Shown here in pieces: positions 1-5,523 of a DNA stretch of 25,773 nucleotides. The notes beneath the pieces were generated by a model. The model ran no database searches and was not told where the DNA came from. It was given only the letters and a program-made list of their open reading frames with translations. The stretch comes from a virus, in IMG/VR virus record IMGVR_UViG_3300020421_000124, positions 1 through 25,773 of that record. One strand, written 5' to 3'. The position numbers and the translations under genes were made by a program. Within the stretch, counting starts at the first letter, position 1. Each line of letters opens with the position of its first letter.

Positions 1-30
1 CTGCGAATATACCCGCAAAGTATTCGCCAG
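1..30 (-). CDS. N-terminal end of major tail protein (continues at 25773)
   Basis: Read on the minus strand from position 30 to 1, the codons give LANTLRVYSQ. They join without a stop or frame change to LGSAVTGSS, which begins at 25773. The frame is open back to a TAA at 60-58. There is no ATG in frame. The best starts are CTG at 30 (an AGG lies 6 bases before it), TTG at 18 or, less likely, ATT at 48. The ATG at 44 overlaps the TGA of the upstream gene but lies in another frame. This fragment is only meaningful if the two window ends are adjacent in a circle. The start codon is uncertain. Confidence 0.6.
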   Translation of the reverse strand, partial: MANTLRVYSQ

Positions 31-40
31 AAAGAACCTA

Positions 41-856
41 TCATGAATATTTTTTAATTAATCGATTGATTTTTTCTTTTATCTGCTTATTAAATTCTTT
101 TGTATAGTTGGTTTCAAAGGACTTAGAAAGGATTGTTCCTATTGGAAGTATGCGGCGGTACTGTGGCTGTCTAACAAAATAGAAAGCGGTGGTGAAACCT
201 CTAGGTAAGTTGCTTGTAACAGGTCTACCAATGCCGCCGGGATTTCCTTTAGGTCTACTGCCTACTCTTCCTTGAATACCAAGCTTGCCGTTAGCCATAC
301 CAATGTAGAAGTCTGACTTACTTTTCTTTAACTGGGAACGTCTAGCACCTGAAACATTAGCGTTAAAGCCTGCTGTATTGAATGCCTTAACTCTGCTTAA
401 GACTTGTGTGTATTTGCCAGCGGGTAAGTTGCCATACTTATTTAGTTTGAATCCATCTATTACCGTATCTTGTGCTTCTACTGGGATTATGTACTGTCTT
501 AGTCTTAGCTCTGATCTTTTCTGAGGACGGCCACCACCTTTGATTAGTGGCTGTAGATAATTACCGGGTTGGCCTCTTGTACCACCGGGGCCATCTTTAG
601 GGCCAGCACCCTTTAAGAACATTGTCACAGAGAGGTTATTAGTGCTTATCTTTTTAGGTACGACGGCAGCGGCGTTAGCAGTTCGGGGAATAGGGTTCTT
701 TAATTTCTTTTTAAGTTGTGCTGATAATGCTTTCGTTGCCTTCTGTGAGCCTTCAGTCATTGCGGCTTGAATCATGAAGGGTAAGCCTTTAGCAATAGCA
801 GGGGGCCAGTTAGAAGCCTTAGTAAATTCTTCCTTTAGCTGTATAGATACTTGCAT
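41..856 (-). CDS. Tail-completion / neck protein, lambda gpZ / HK97 gp10-like
   Basis: A 271-residue basic protein. An N-terminal helical part (about 1-55, a run of Lys/Ala-rich helices) is followed by a PIPRTANAAAVV segment, a short beta strand (SVTMFLKG) and a segment ending YLQPLIKGGGRP. That block, a proline/arginine turn then a conserved 'YLxPxIxGG' stretch, is what I associate with phage tail-completion or virion-morphogenesis proteins that sit where the tail meets the head. The C-terminus is strongly basic. It follows the 75-residue gene by 4 bp and precedes the major tail protein across the window ends, the usual place for a Z-like protein. It is the only gene here whose product would be expected to contact a head. 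The family call is from recalled motifs, not a search. Confidence 0.6.
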   Translation of the reverse strand: MQVSIQLKEEFTKASNWPPAIAKGLPFMIQAAMTEGSQKATKALSAQLKKKLKNPIPRTANAAAVVPKKISTNNLSVTMFLKGAGPKDGPGGTRGQPGNYLQPLIKGGGRPQKRSELRLRQYIIPVEAQDTVIDGFKLNKYGNLPAGKYTQVLSRVKAFNTAGFNANVSGARRSQLKKSKSDFYIGMANGKLGIQGRVGSRPKGNPGGIGRPVTSNLPRGFTTAFYFVRQPQYRRILPIGTILSKSFETNYTKEFNKQIKEKINRLIKKYS

Positions 857-860
857 ATGT

Positions 861-1088
861 CTATCTTAAGTAAGGGTTAGGTGAGCGTTTGTAATGCATA
901 TACCAAGTTGATTCAGAGGTTAGTAAGTTTGAATCTATGCGTGTATCTTCTTGTAAATGCTGGCGTAATATCTCAATTCCGATTTGTTGTTCTGGACTAT
1001 CTCGGTAGCTAACCCAAATCCTTTTCCATTCTTCCGGGCTAAAATATTTATCCATTGTCTTACTGTCTTGTAATAGCAAGTCTAGCAA
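861..1088 (-). CDS. Small conserved phage protein, unknown function
   Basis: 75 residues, not recognised with certainty. The pattern W-x-x-YR-x-S-P-E-Q-Q, then an amphipathic helix and a second W-Y-x-x-x-Y-K-R-S-P, resembles short helical repeats (tryptophan, YR, PQQ) that I recall in proteins of cyanobacterial phages. It lies 4 bp upstream of the tail-completion gene and 24 bp downstream of the HTH gene, so it is co-transcribed with the tail operon. In an ordinary siphovirus this place would be occupied by head or connector genes. No signal peptide or membrane segment. Confidence 0.5.
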   Translation of the reverse strand: MLDLLLQDSKTMDKYFSPEEWKRIWVSYRDSPEQQIGIEILRQHLQEDTRIDSNLLTSESTWYMHYKRSPNPYLR

Positions 1089-1112
1089 TTATGCCTTATA
1101 AGCTTTTAAAAA

Positions 1113-1319
1113 TTATATTTCTAGCGTTCGATAGTCTTTTTTTGCGGCTTGCTTTATAGACATTTTGCAACGGTCAAGATCATATTTTAAAGGCTTTCTA
1201 TGAGGGCCAGCATAAAACCAATCTCTATCGAGGCGTAAGATTTCGTCTTTCCGATAACGCTGCAAAGTTCTTTCACTAACACATAATTCTTCCGCTGCTT
1301 TTTTCTGCGTTACGTGCAT
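1113..1319 (-). CDS. Excisionase-like HTH protein
   Basis: 68 residues. The N-terminus reads TQKKAAEELCVSERTLQRYRKDEIL, a helix-turn-helix of the MerR/excisionase winged-helix kind. It is followed by DWFYAGPHRKPLKYDLDRC, the wing plus a short strand typical of recombination directionality factors and small phage repressors. It lies directly downstream of the integrase and upstream of the tail genes. Its own promoter region carries three 10-bp-phased CTAGACA-type repeats, and the same repeat occurs four times upstream of the integrase beside attP. This makes it the best candidate for the protein that binds those repeats, acting in excision and in control of int. It could instead be a Cox-like transcription switch. 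Confidence 0.7.
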   Translation of the reverse strand: MHVTQKKAAEELCVSERTLQRYRKDEILRLDRDWFYAGPHRKPLKYDLDRCKMSIKQAAKKDYRTLEI

Positions 1320-1336
1320 TTGCTTAATATAAGTGT

Positions 1337-1363
1337 CTAGACATTAATGGACATAGCAAGACA
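1337..1363 (-). promoter_or_regulatory. Three 10-bp-phased CTAGACA-type repeats in a candidate promoter
   Basis: On the plus strand CTAGACA (1337), ATGGACA (1347) and CAAGACA (1357) follow each other with exactly 10 bp between starts, so all face the same side of the helix. On the minus strand a TTGACT (1369-1364) with a weak TAATGT 17 bp downstream could be a promoter for the HTH gene, and the repeats lie across its spacer and -10. CTAGACA is also part of a perfect TGTCTAGACA palindrome (1334-1343). This is a likely binding array for the neighbouring HTH protein. Confidence 0.65.
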
Positions 1364-1387
1364 AGTCAATACGCATACGTAGAATTA

Positions 1388-2563
1388 TTATTTATTCATG
1401 TCATCAAAGGCTTGCTCCATATTACGTGAAGCAAAACGGGCATAGCTGCTTAGATGGGTATCTATTACGTGGCCCATTCCATCAGCTATTACTTTTGCAA
1501 CGCCCCCTCTAGCGTGACCCTCTGCGCTGAAACGGTGTCTAAAACTATACGGGGTTAATACCTGATGCTCCTTTTGTGCTTCTTCTTTAATTGCGTTCCA
1601 AGTAGCTCGGCGGTTTAAATATGTTTTTACAGCGTGGGAGGCTTTACCCTCTTTTCCTAAAGATGGGAGATTTTCGCCTGCATGTAAACGATCTAATAAA
1701 TTCCACTCAATAGGGCCATCAACGTCATAAACAAGTAATGGATATAACCGGCGTGGTTCTGTCTTTTGCCCCTTTGAGCCGCCCTTTGATTTTCTATACA
1801 TACTCCACAATTCGCGGCCTTTATTGCGGGTAATTAAATAGCGTAAATCTTCCGGCCTTAATCCATAAACCGCTAATAATTGAATTGCAAATTTCCAACG
1901 TTCATGTACTGGGCCTTTTGGCAGGGATTCAATTAAACGCAAAATCTGAGAATCAGTTAACGGATAACCAACGCGCTTTTCAGTTGTAACGGTTTCAGGC
2001 TCAGATGATGGCAGCCAGCAATGTGGGTAATTTTTACGCCAAACAGCAAATTTCAAAAGGCCGTTTAGGGACTGACTCATTATTTGTCTTTGCCTTGTTC
2101 CTTTATCCCAATTCTTTAAACAAAGATCAGAAAGATCAGGGCCGTTCGTTGGTGCGTTTCTGCTATTAAGTGCTTTTAGTGCATAGGTGAATACTGGAAC
2201 ATATTTTTTCTTCCAAGTTTCTTCTTTTACTCTTGTTCCCTTGTGTTCCCGATAATCGTTAATTAGATCTTGCCAATTGTATTGATGGGTCAATTTTGGT
2301 GCTTTGCCCTTAGCAATTTTCACGGCCTCTTTAAATGATTCGCCCTTTTCTACAAGAATAAAAATATTTTTAATACGTGCTAAAGCCTCGTCAGAATATT
2401 TCTCATCCCACTTAAAACCAATAGCTTTTTTTTGCTTTAACGATCTAATACTTAACGCAATTGTTCCACGGTCTTCCCTGACTGTCCAACCTTTACAAAT
2501 TCTTGAAACTGACTTTGCAAGGGATGTTTCCCAGTCTGAAACCTGATTTGTCCTCTTTCCCAT
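1388..2563 (-). CDS. int: Tyrosine recombinase (phage integrase)
   Basis: About 391 residues from the ATG at 2563. ATG 2590 and GTG 2599 are also in frame, but those extra residues are encoded by the arm-site repeats. The C-terminal catalytic domain shows the first arginine in YGLRPEDLRYL, a PYSFRHRF box (a tyrosine where many members have the first His of HxxR), GH in MGHVID, and the nucleophile in SSYARF near the C-terminus. The N-terminal 180 residues are a core-binding and arm-binding region with a basic start. It catalyses site-specific integration and excision. The attP with tRNA-Pro sequence lies just upstream of its start. The catalytic set is complete, so the enzyme is probably active. 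Confidence 0.93.
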   Translation of the reverse strand: MGKRTNQVSDWETSLAKSVSRICKGWTVREDRGTIALSIRSLKQKKAIGFKWDEKYSDEALARIKNIFILVEKGESFKEAVKIAKGKAPKLTHQYNWQDLINDYREHKGTRVKEETWKKKYVPVFTYALKALNSRNAPTNGPDLSDLCLKNWDKGTRQRQIMSQSLNGLLKFAVWRKNYPHCWLPSSEPETVTTEKRVGYPLTDSQILRLIESLPKGPVHERWKFAIQLLAVYGLRPEDLRYLITRNKGRELWSMYRKSKGGSKGQKTEPRRLYPLLVYDVDGPIEWNLLDRLHAGENLPSLGKEGKASHAVKTYLNRRATWNAIKEEAQKEHQVLTPYSFRHRFSAEGHARGGVAKVIADGMGHVIDTHLSSYARFASRNMEQAFDDMNK

Positions 2564-2564
2564 A

Positions 2565-2586
2565 TTTCGCACATATTTCGCACATA
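2565..2586. repeat. Left integrase arm-type sites: tandem TTTCGCACATA x2
   Basis: Two perfect 11-bp copies of TTTCGCACATA stand back to back at 2565-2575 and 2576-2586, over the start of int. The same element recurs twice on the other side of the tRNA core (2773-2793). Direct repeats on both arms of attP, one helical turn apart, are what arm-type binding sites of lambda-class integrases look like. Because they overlap the possible int starts, binding may also feed back on int expression. Confidence 0.7.
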
Positions 2587-2591
2587 TCATA

Positions 2592-2628
2592 CTAGACACG
2601 TCTGGACATTGCCAGACAGATCAAGACA
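2592..2628. promoter_or_regulatory. Four 10-bp-phased CTAGACA-type repeats upstream of int
   Basis: On the plus strand: CTAGACA 2592, CTGGACA 2602, CCAGACA 2612 and CAAGACA 2622, exactly 10 bp apart. Consensus CNRGACA. It is the same element as at 1337-1363. It lies between the left arm sites and the tRNA core, the position that Xis sites hold in lambda attP. A phased array of this kind suits cooperative binding of a small winged-helix protein and DNA bending. Confidence 0.7.
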
Positions 2629-2675
2629 TAACAACAGTATCGGCCTATAAAGTTAGTCAGTCATTAGAGGGGTAC

Positions 2676-2722
2676 GGTGCTTTGGGAGCACTAGGTCGCA
2701 GGTTCGAATCCTGTCGCCCCGA
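2676..2722 (+). other. attP: attP core: 3' half of tRNA-Pro(UGG)
   Basis: The stretch carries an anticodon stem-loop (GGTGC, loop TTTGGGA, GCACT; anticodon TGG at 2683-2685), the variable region, a T arm with GGTTCGAATCC (2701-2711) and the 3' acceptor strand ending CGCCCCGA. There is no D arm and no matching 5' acceptor strand upstream, so this is not a working tRNA gene. It is the 3' part of tRNA-Pro carried by the element, which would restore the host gene on insertion. It lies about 110 bp upstream of the int start with repeats on both arms. An undivided attP is what the excised circular form would contain. Confidence 0.85.
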
Positions 2723-2772
2723 TTAGTTAGGACAAGGGATCTCAGGGGACGGGTGAAAGAGCTAAAAACTAC

Positions 2773-2793
2773 TTTCGCACATAATTCGCACAT
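2773..2793. repeat. Right integrase arm-type sites
   Basis: TTTCGCACATA (2773-2783) is followed directly by ATTCGCACATC (2784-2793 plus one base), the same 11-bp unit in the same orientation as the pair at 2565-2586. It lies about 50 bp beyond the tRNA core on the side opposite int, so the two pairs bracket the core. Confidence 0.7.
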
Positions 2794-2812
2794 CTGGCCG
2801 CCGAAACCCCTG

Positions 2813-3187
2813 TTAAAACGGTAATTGATTAGTCTGTGGAACTTTTGGCGATGATTGCCAATTAACTTCTTTTGGCTTTGGTGGTAGTGAGTATTCTTGA
2901 ACGTTTACTTCTATCGATGCCCCTGCGTCGCCGTTCTGTTTCATAAATGTATTTATATTTCCGGCCCCTGCGATTGTGACTTGATCACCTTTCTTTAAAT
3001 AAGCCATCGCCGGATTTCCTTTATTACCCCAGATGGAACAATCAAGGGCGGTAACGATTTCCTCTTGACCTTTTTTCTTGTTAACCAAAAGGCGCATTTT
3101 TGTAACTTCTAAATTTCCTTGTGATGTTTGAATCGTGTTTTGTTCAGGGTCAGCGACTAAATTTCCTGTTGCAGTGATGTTAAGCAT
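2813..3187 (-). CDS. ssb: Single-stranded DNA-binding protein
   Basis: 124 residues from the ATG at 3187, which overlaps the TAA of the upstream gene (ATG and TAA within 8 bp). A longer reading frame exists upstream but lies inside that gene. The sequence follows the OB-fold of bacterial/phage SSB: ITATGNLVADPE, then a beta strand with RLLVNKK, LDCSIWG and YLKKGDQVTIAG. The C-terminus ends QLPF, a reduced form of the acidic DDxLPF tip that recruits partner proteins. It protects ssDNA during recombination and replication. It closes the operon with the ERF annealing protein. Confidence 0.88.
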   Translation of the reverse strand: MLNITATGNLVADPEQNTIQTSQGNLEVTKMRLLVNKKKGQEEIVTALDCSIWGNKGNPAMAYLKKGDQVTIAGAGNINTFMKQNGDAGASIEVNVQEYSLPPKPKEVNWQSSPKVPQTNQLPF

Positions 3188-3431
3188 TGTCTTGTAGCTC
3201 CTTTTGGATTTGTTGAATTTCTGGGTGGTTAGCAATCAAGTGATTTACACCTGACGACCAAGACCAACCCATGCGCGTAAAAAAGATAAAAGCACTTGTG
3301 TAATTAATAGGGGCTAGCTTTGCTGAAATCCTGCCTCTATTTTTCCAATCTTCTGTATCGACATCTGCGGGCCGTTTCTCTAGGGAAACTAATGGGTTCG
3401 CTTTTATTTCTTGACGTTCTTGTTCTGTCAT
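3180..3431 (-). CDS. Small unknown protein in the ERF-SSB operon
   Basis: 83 residues, unrecognised. Soluble and mostly helical by eye, with a short aromatic stretch (SAFIFFTRMGWSWSSGVNHLI). Its start ATGA overlaps the stop of the ERF gene and its stop overlaps the start of ssb, so the three are translationally coupled. A role in ssDNA handling or recombination is suggested only by position. Confidence 0.6.
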   Translation of the reverse strand: MTEQERQEIKANPLVSLEKRPADVDTEDWKNRGRISAKLAPINYTSAFIFFTRMGWSWSSGVNHLIANHPEIQQIQKELQDNA

Positions 3432-4096
3432 TTTCTATAAGGCCTCAAATAGTCGTCAATGATGACCTTGTGCTTTTTCTCTTGGATATATTCACTAAAA
3501 CGCCCATCATCAGGAATCGGGAAAGTCATTCGGCAATAGTTTTCTAAATTATTAAAAGTGTTTTGATCTTTTTCGTTTTTTGATTCAGATAATTTTGTTA
3601 ACTCCATAAGTATCATTTGCTTTTCTTGCTTCGATAGTGCATCAGGTATTTCATCAGAGTTTAACGGCTGTTCCTTTGTCTGCTTAGGCGCAATAAGTGT
3701 AGTTACAGAATTTGTATCATCGGCATGATCTCCATCATCTTCCTCTATGCCTGCCTGTAATCCAAGAATTGCTAACAAAGAATATCTACGGCAATACGAA
3801 ACCGCTCCGCCCCAGTCATGAAGAGGATTACGCCCTTGATTAATAGGCATCAAGATTTCAGAGTTAATAGATTCGCCGCTTATATGATTTAAATGAGTAA
3901 TTAAAACGTGTTGATTTGAATCAGTAAACCTAAAAGTCTGATGCACTGATAACCCATTTTTAACAAGCTTTGGGTTAACAACGCTAAGTATTCCAGCTAG
4001 ATCAGCAAATTGCCCATATTGAGCCTTTGCCTCTTTATGTATCGTGCCCACATCTTTTAAGAACTGCCCGTGAGCTTTTGTTAATTCGCCTGACAT
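3428..4096 (-). CDS. erf: ERF-family single-strand annealing protein
   Basis: 222 residues. The segment from about 24 to 113 matches the ERF superfamily: YGQFADLAGILSVVNPKL, a GLSVHQTF strand, then the DWGGAVSYCRRYSLLAILGL motif with the paired arginines and tyrosine. The C-terminal half (about 115-222) is acidic and then Lys/Glu-rich and less conserved. ERF proteins bind ssDNA and anneal complementary strands, acting with an exonuclease and SSB. Here SSB is two genes downstream and a PD-(D/E)XK nuclease is encoded in the rightward operon. The ATG follows directly after the TAA of the 61-residue gene. Confidence 0.85.
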   Translation of the reverse strand: MSGELTKAHGQFLKDVGTIHKEAKAQYGQFADLAGILSVVNPKLVKNGLSVHQTFRFTDSNQHVLITHLNHISGESINSEILMPINQGRNPLHDWGGAVSYCRRYSLLAILGLQAGIEEDDGDHADDTNSVTTLIAPKQTKEQPLNSDEIPDALSKQEKQMILMELTKLSESKNEKDQNTFNNLENYCRMTFPIPDDGRFSEYIQEKKHKVIIDDYLRPYRK

Positions 4097-4282
4097 TTAA
4101 TTAGCTTGCCTGATTGTTTTTGCTGATCTTTGTGCGCCTTCATGCCATCCTTGTAGGGCAACACGATCATCACCCGAAAGTTTATTGACATCAATAGCAG
4201 AGACTAACAGGTCGATCTTTTCAACCCCATCCTCTGCCTGTTGAGCTAAACATTCGTATAACGTCTTGATTTTCTCAAGCAT
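4097..4282 (-). CDS. Small helical protein, first gene of the ERF operon
   Basis: 61 residues from the ATG at 4282, chosen because AGGGGA lies about 8 bases before it. An ATG at 4303 (adding MASGDKI) and a TTG at 4363 are in frame, but the latter falls in the promoter -35. The protein is a likely helical hairpin (LEKIKTLYECLAQQAEDGVEKIDLLVSAID, then a GDDRVALQGWHEGAQ helix). No known family recognised. It abuts the ERF gene with no gap and is controlled by the operator-promoter at 4335-4367. Confidence 0.55.
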   Translation of the reverse strand: MLEKIKTLYECLAQQAEDGVEKIDLLVSAIDVNKLSGDDRVALQGWHEGAQRSAKTIRQAN

Positions 4283-4334
4283 TATTTTGTCCCCTGAAGC
4301 CATTGAAGTCGAAATAGAAAATATAGATAAACCA

Positions 4335-4367
4335 TTTATACCTATCAACGCGTATAGGGTCAACCCT
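4335..4367 (-). promoter_or_regulatory. Promoter of ERF operon with GGGTCAACCC operator
   Basis: On the minus strand TTGACC (4363-4358) and TATAAA (4340-4335) are separated by exactly 17 bp, a strong sigma70-type promoter. The palindrome AGGGTCAACCCT (4356-4367) contains the -35 hexamer, so a bound repressor would block RNA polymerase. The same palindrome occurs at four other promoters in this window. Confidence 0.75.
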
Positions 4368-4410
4368 TGGTGTTAGTTAGTAGGTATCAACAAATACATA
4401 CGCAAGCATA

Positions 4411-5154
4411 TTAGGCCGCAAGTTGGGGCCATTTCATTTTTGAACCTTTTGTCCAGATGTCCACAACAGGGGGCATTTTCTTTCCAGTCCAATCAGTAAA
4501 GGCATCGCAAATAATGCAATTTTTATTTCTTCCTTTATTAGTAAAATAATTAACCTCATCAACAGACCAATCAGTTTGACCAGCTACTACGCCCTGCATA
4601 CGTCGTTGAACTTTCTTATTTAAAACCTTTTCAAGATGAGGTGTTAATGATTCCCACGCTTCTTTTTTAGAAAGCATTTCGTCAGTGGCATAACCCGAAA
4701 AGACGATGCGATCAAAATCAGAAATATTAACGCAGGTTTCTTCAGTTATTTTTACACCTGAAATTTTATATTTTGGGTTTATATCGGCTTCGCCTGTAAA
4801 TATTGCGAAAAAGGCATATCCATCAACAATAGGCTCGTCATCAATATCTAAATATGGTTCGGCTTGTTTGAATTTCTCTTTGACTTCTTGTGTGAATTTT
4901 CCAACTTGAGAAACGGTCGGGGGGAATTTTTTAGATGCAATAATTTTATTTAGATCACGTAAGGCAAGAAACCCAGATGATTTAAGTTCTAACTTGCCTT
5001 GCTCTAAATGACTGAATTGTGAATTATATAATTTGATATTTGCCGCCTCACATAAGGCATGCAATTGTTGCTGGGAAATTCCGTTTTGTTCTCTACAACG
5101 TCTGTAAGATTCACCAAAGTCTGTTCTGTACTGATCCGGCTTAGAGGTAGGCAC
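4411..5154 (-). CDS. XRE-family transcriptional regulator with novel C-terminal domain
   Basis: 247 residues. The N-terminal HTH spans about residues 12-75: FGESYRRCREQNGISQQQLHALCEAA, a turn, then NSQFSHLEQGKLELKSSGFLALRDLNKII. This is the Cro/C1 fold with an insertion in the turn. The C-terminal about 170 residues are unrecognised. I see no Ser/Lys LexA-type peptidase motif, so SOS autocleavage as in lambda CI is not indicated. It ends with a CIICDAF stretch and Trp/Lys-rich residues. A GGGTTGACCC operator lies in its own promoter. It is the likely lysogeny or element-state repressor. The DNA-binding role is well supported, the operator match is inferred. Confidence 0.75.
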   Translation of the reverse strand: MPTSKPDQYRTDFGESYRRCREQNGISQQQLHALCEAANIKLYNSQFSHLEQGKLELKSSGFLALRDLNKIIASKKFPPTVSQVGKFTQEVKEKFKQAEPYLDIDDEPIVDGYAFFAIFTGEADINPKYKISGVKITEETCVNISDFDRIVFSGYATDEMLSKKEAWESLTPHLEKVLNKKVQRRMQGVVAGQTDWSVDEVNYFTNKGRNKNCIICDAFTDWTGKKMPPVVDIWTKGSKMKWPQLAA

Positions 5155-5180
5155 GGGTTCTATGTTTAAGTATCATTAGC

Positions 5181-5208
5181 AATATAACCAGGGTTGACCC
5201 CTGTGCAA
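5181..5208 (-). promoter_or_regulatory. Regulator promoter with GGGTTGACCC operator in spacer
   Basis: On the minus strand TTGCAC (5208-5203) and TATATT (5186-5181) are 16 bp apart, and the palindrome GGGTTGACCC (5191-5200) fills the spacer. It lies about 27 bp upstream of the XRE regulator start, which suggests autorepression. Confidence 0.65.
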
Positions 5209-5261
5209 AGATCTTAACAGTGCGGTTAATACTGTGACATATGTTACATGAGCTTTTGTTA

Positions 5262-5414
5262 TTAGATACCCTTTAGTTTTTTATTTTCCCTACGTAGTCT
5301 TTCGTTTTCATATTGTAACTCTGCCGCAATTCTGAAGATGTCAGATTGACAAGGGGTTAAAGATTCCTTGATTTGTTGAATGCTTTTGTTTCTGGCCTCA
5401 GTGGAATAGGTCAT
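5262..5414 (-). CDS. 50-residue coiled-coil protein
   Basis: ATG at 5414 to TAA at 5262. The product is MTYSTEARNKSIQQIK, then CQSDIFRIAAELQYENERLRRENKKLKGI. The C-terminal half is a good short coiled coil (heptad leucine/isoleucine with charged partners), like a small dimerising or antirepressor protein. A promoter TTGAAA/TATGAT lies 30-60 bp upstream. It lies between the regulator and the rightward early operon, a spot where phages keep cro- or antirepressor-type genes. Function unknown. Confidence 0.5.
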   Translation of the reverse strand: MTYSTEARNKSIQQIKESLTPCQSDIFRIAAELQYENERLRRENKKLKGI

Positions 5415-5443
5415 AGCGGCCTACTGCTTTGGGTCTTAAGCGC

Positions 5444-5473
5444 ATCATAGCATAACGTAACGTATTGTTTCAA
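5444..5473 (-). promoter_or_regulatory. Leftward promoter for the 50-residue gene
   Basis: On the minus strand TTGAAA (5473-5468) and TATGAT (5449-5444) are 18 bp apart, about 30 bp upstream of the ATG at 5414. No GGGTNNACCC operator is present here. It is back to back with the rightward promoter at 5493. Confidence 0.45.
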
Positions 5474-5492
5474 TGCTTGCTAACGAAGCGTA

Positions 5493-5521
5493 TTGACAAC
5501 CATGTAAAAGCACCGCATCAT
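5493..5521 (+). promoter_or_regulatory. Rightward early promoter
   Basis: A consensus TTGACA (5493-5498) is followed 17 bp later by CATCAT (5516-5521), a weak -10. The start would fall at or next to the ATG at 5524, implying little or no leader. No operator copy lies in it, so the first rightward operon may escape the GGGTNNACCC regulator or depend on an activator. Confidence 0.45.
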
Positions 5522-5523
5522 TC

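Noticed and set aside
2640-2722. Complete tRNA-Pro gene
   Set aside because: The T arm, anticodon arm and 3' strand are there, but D arm and 5' acceptor strand are missing, so it is the attP copy, not a working tRNA.
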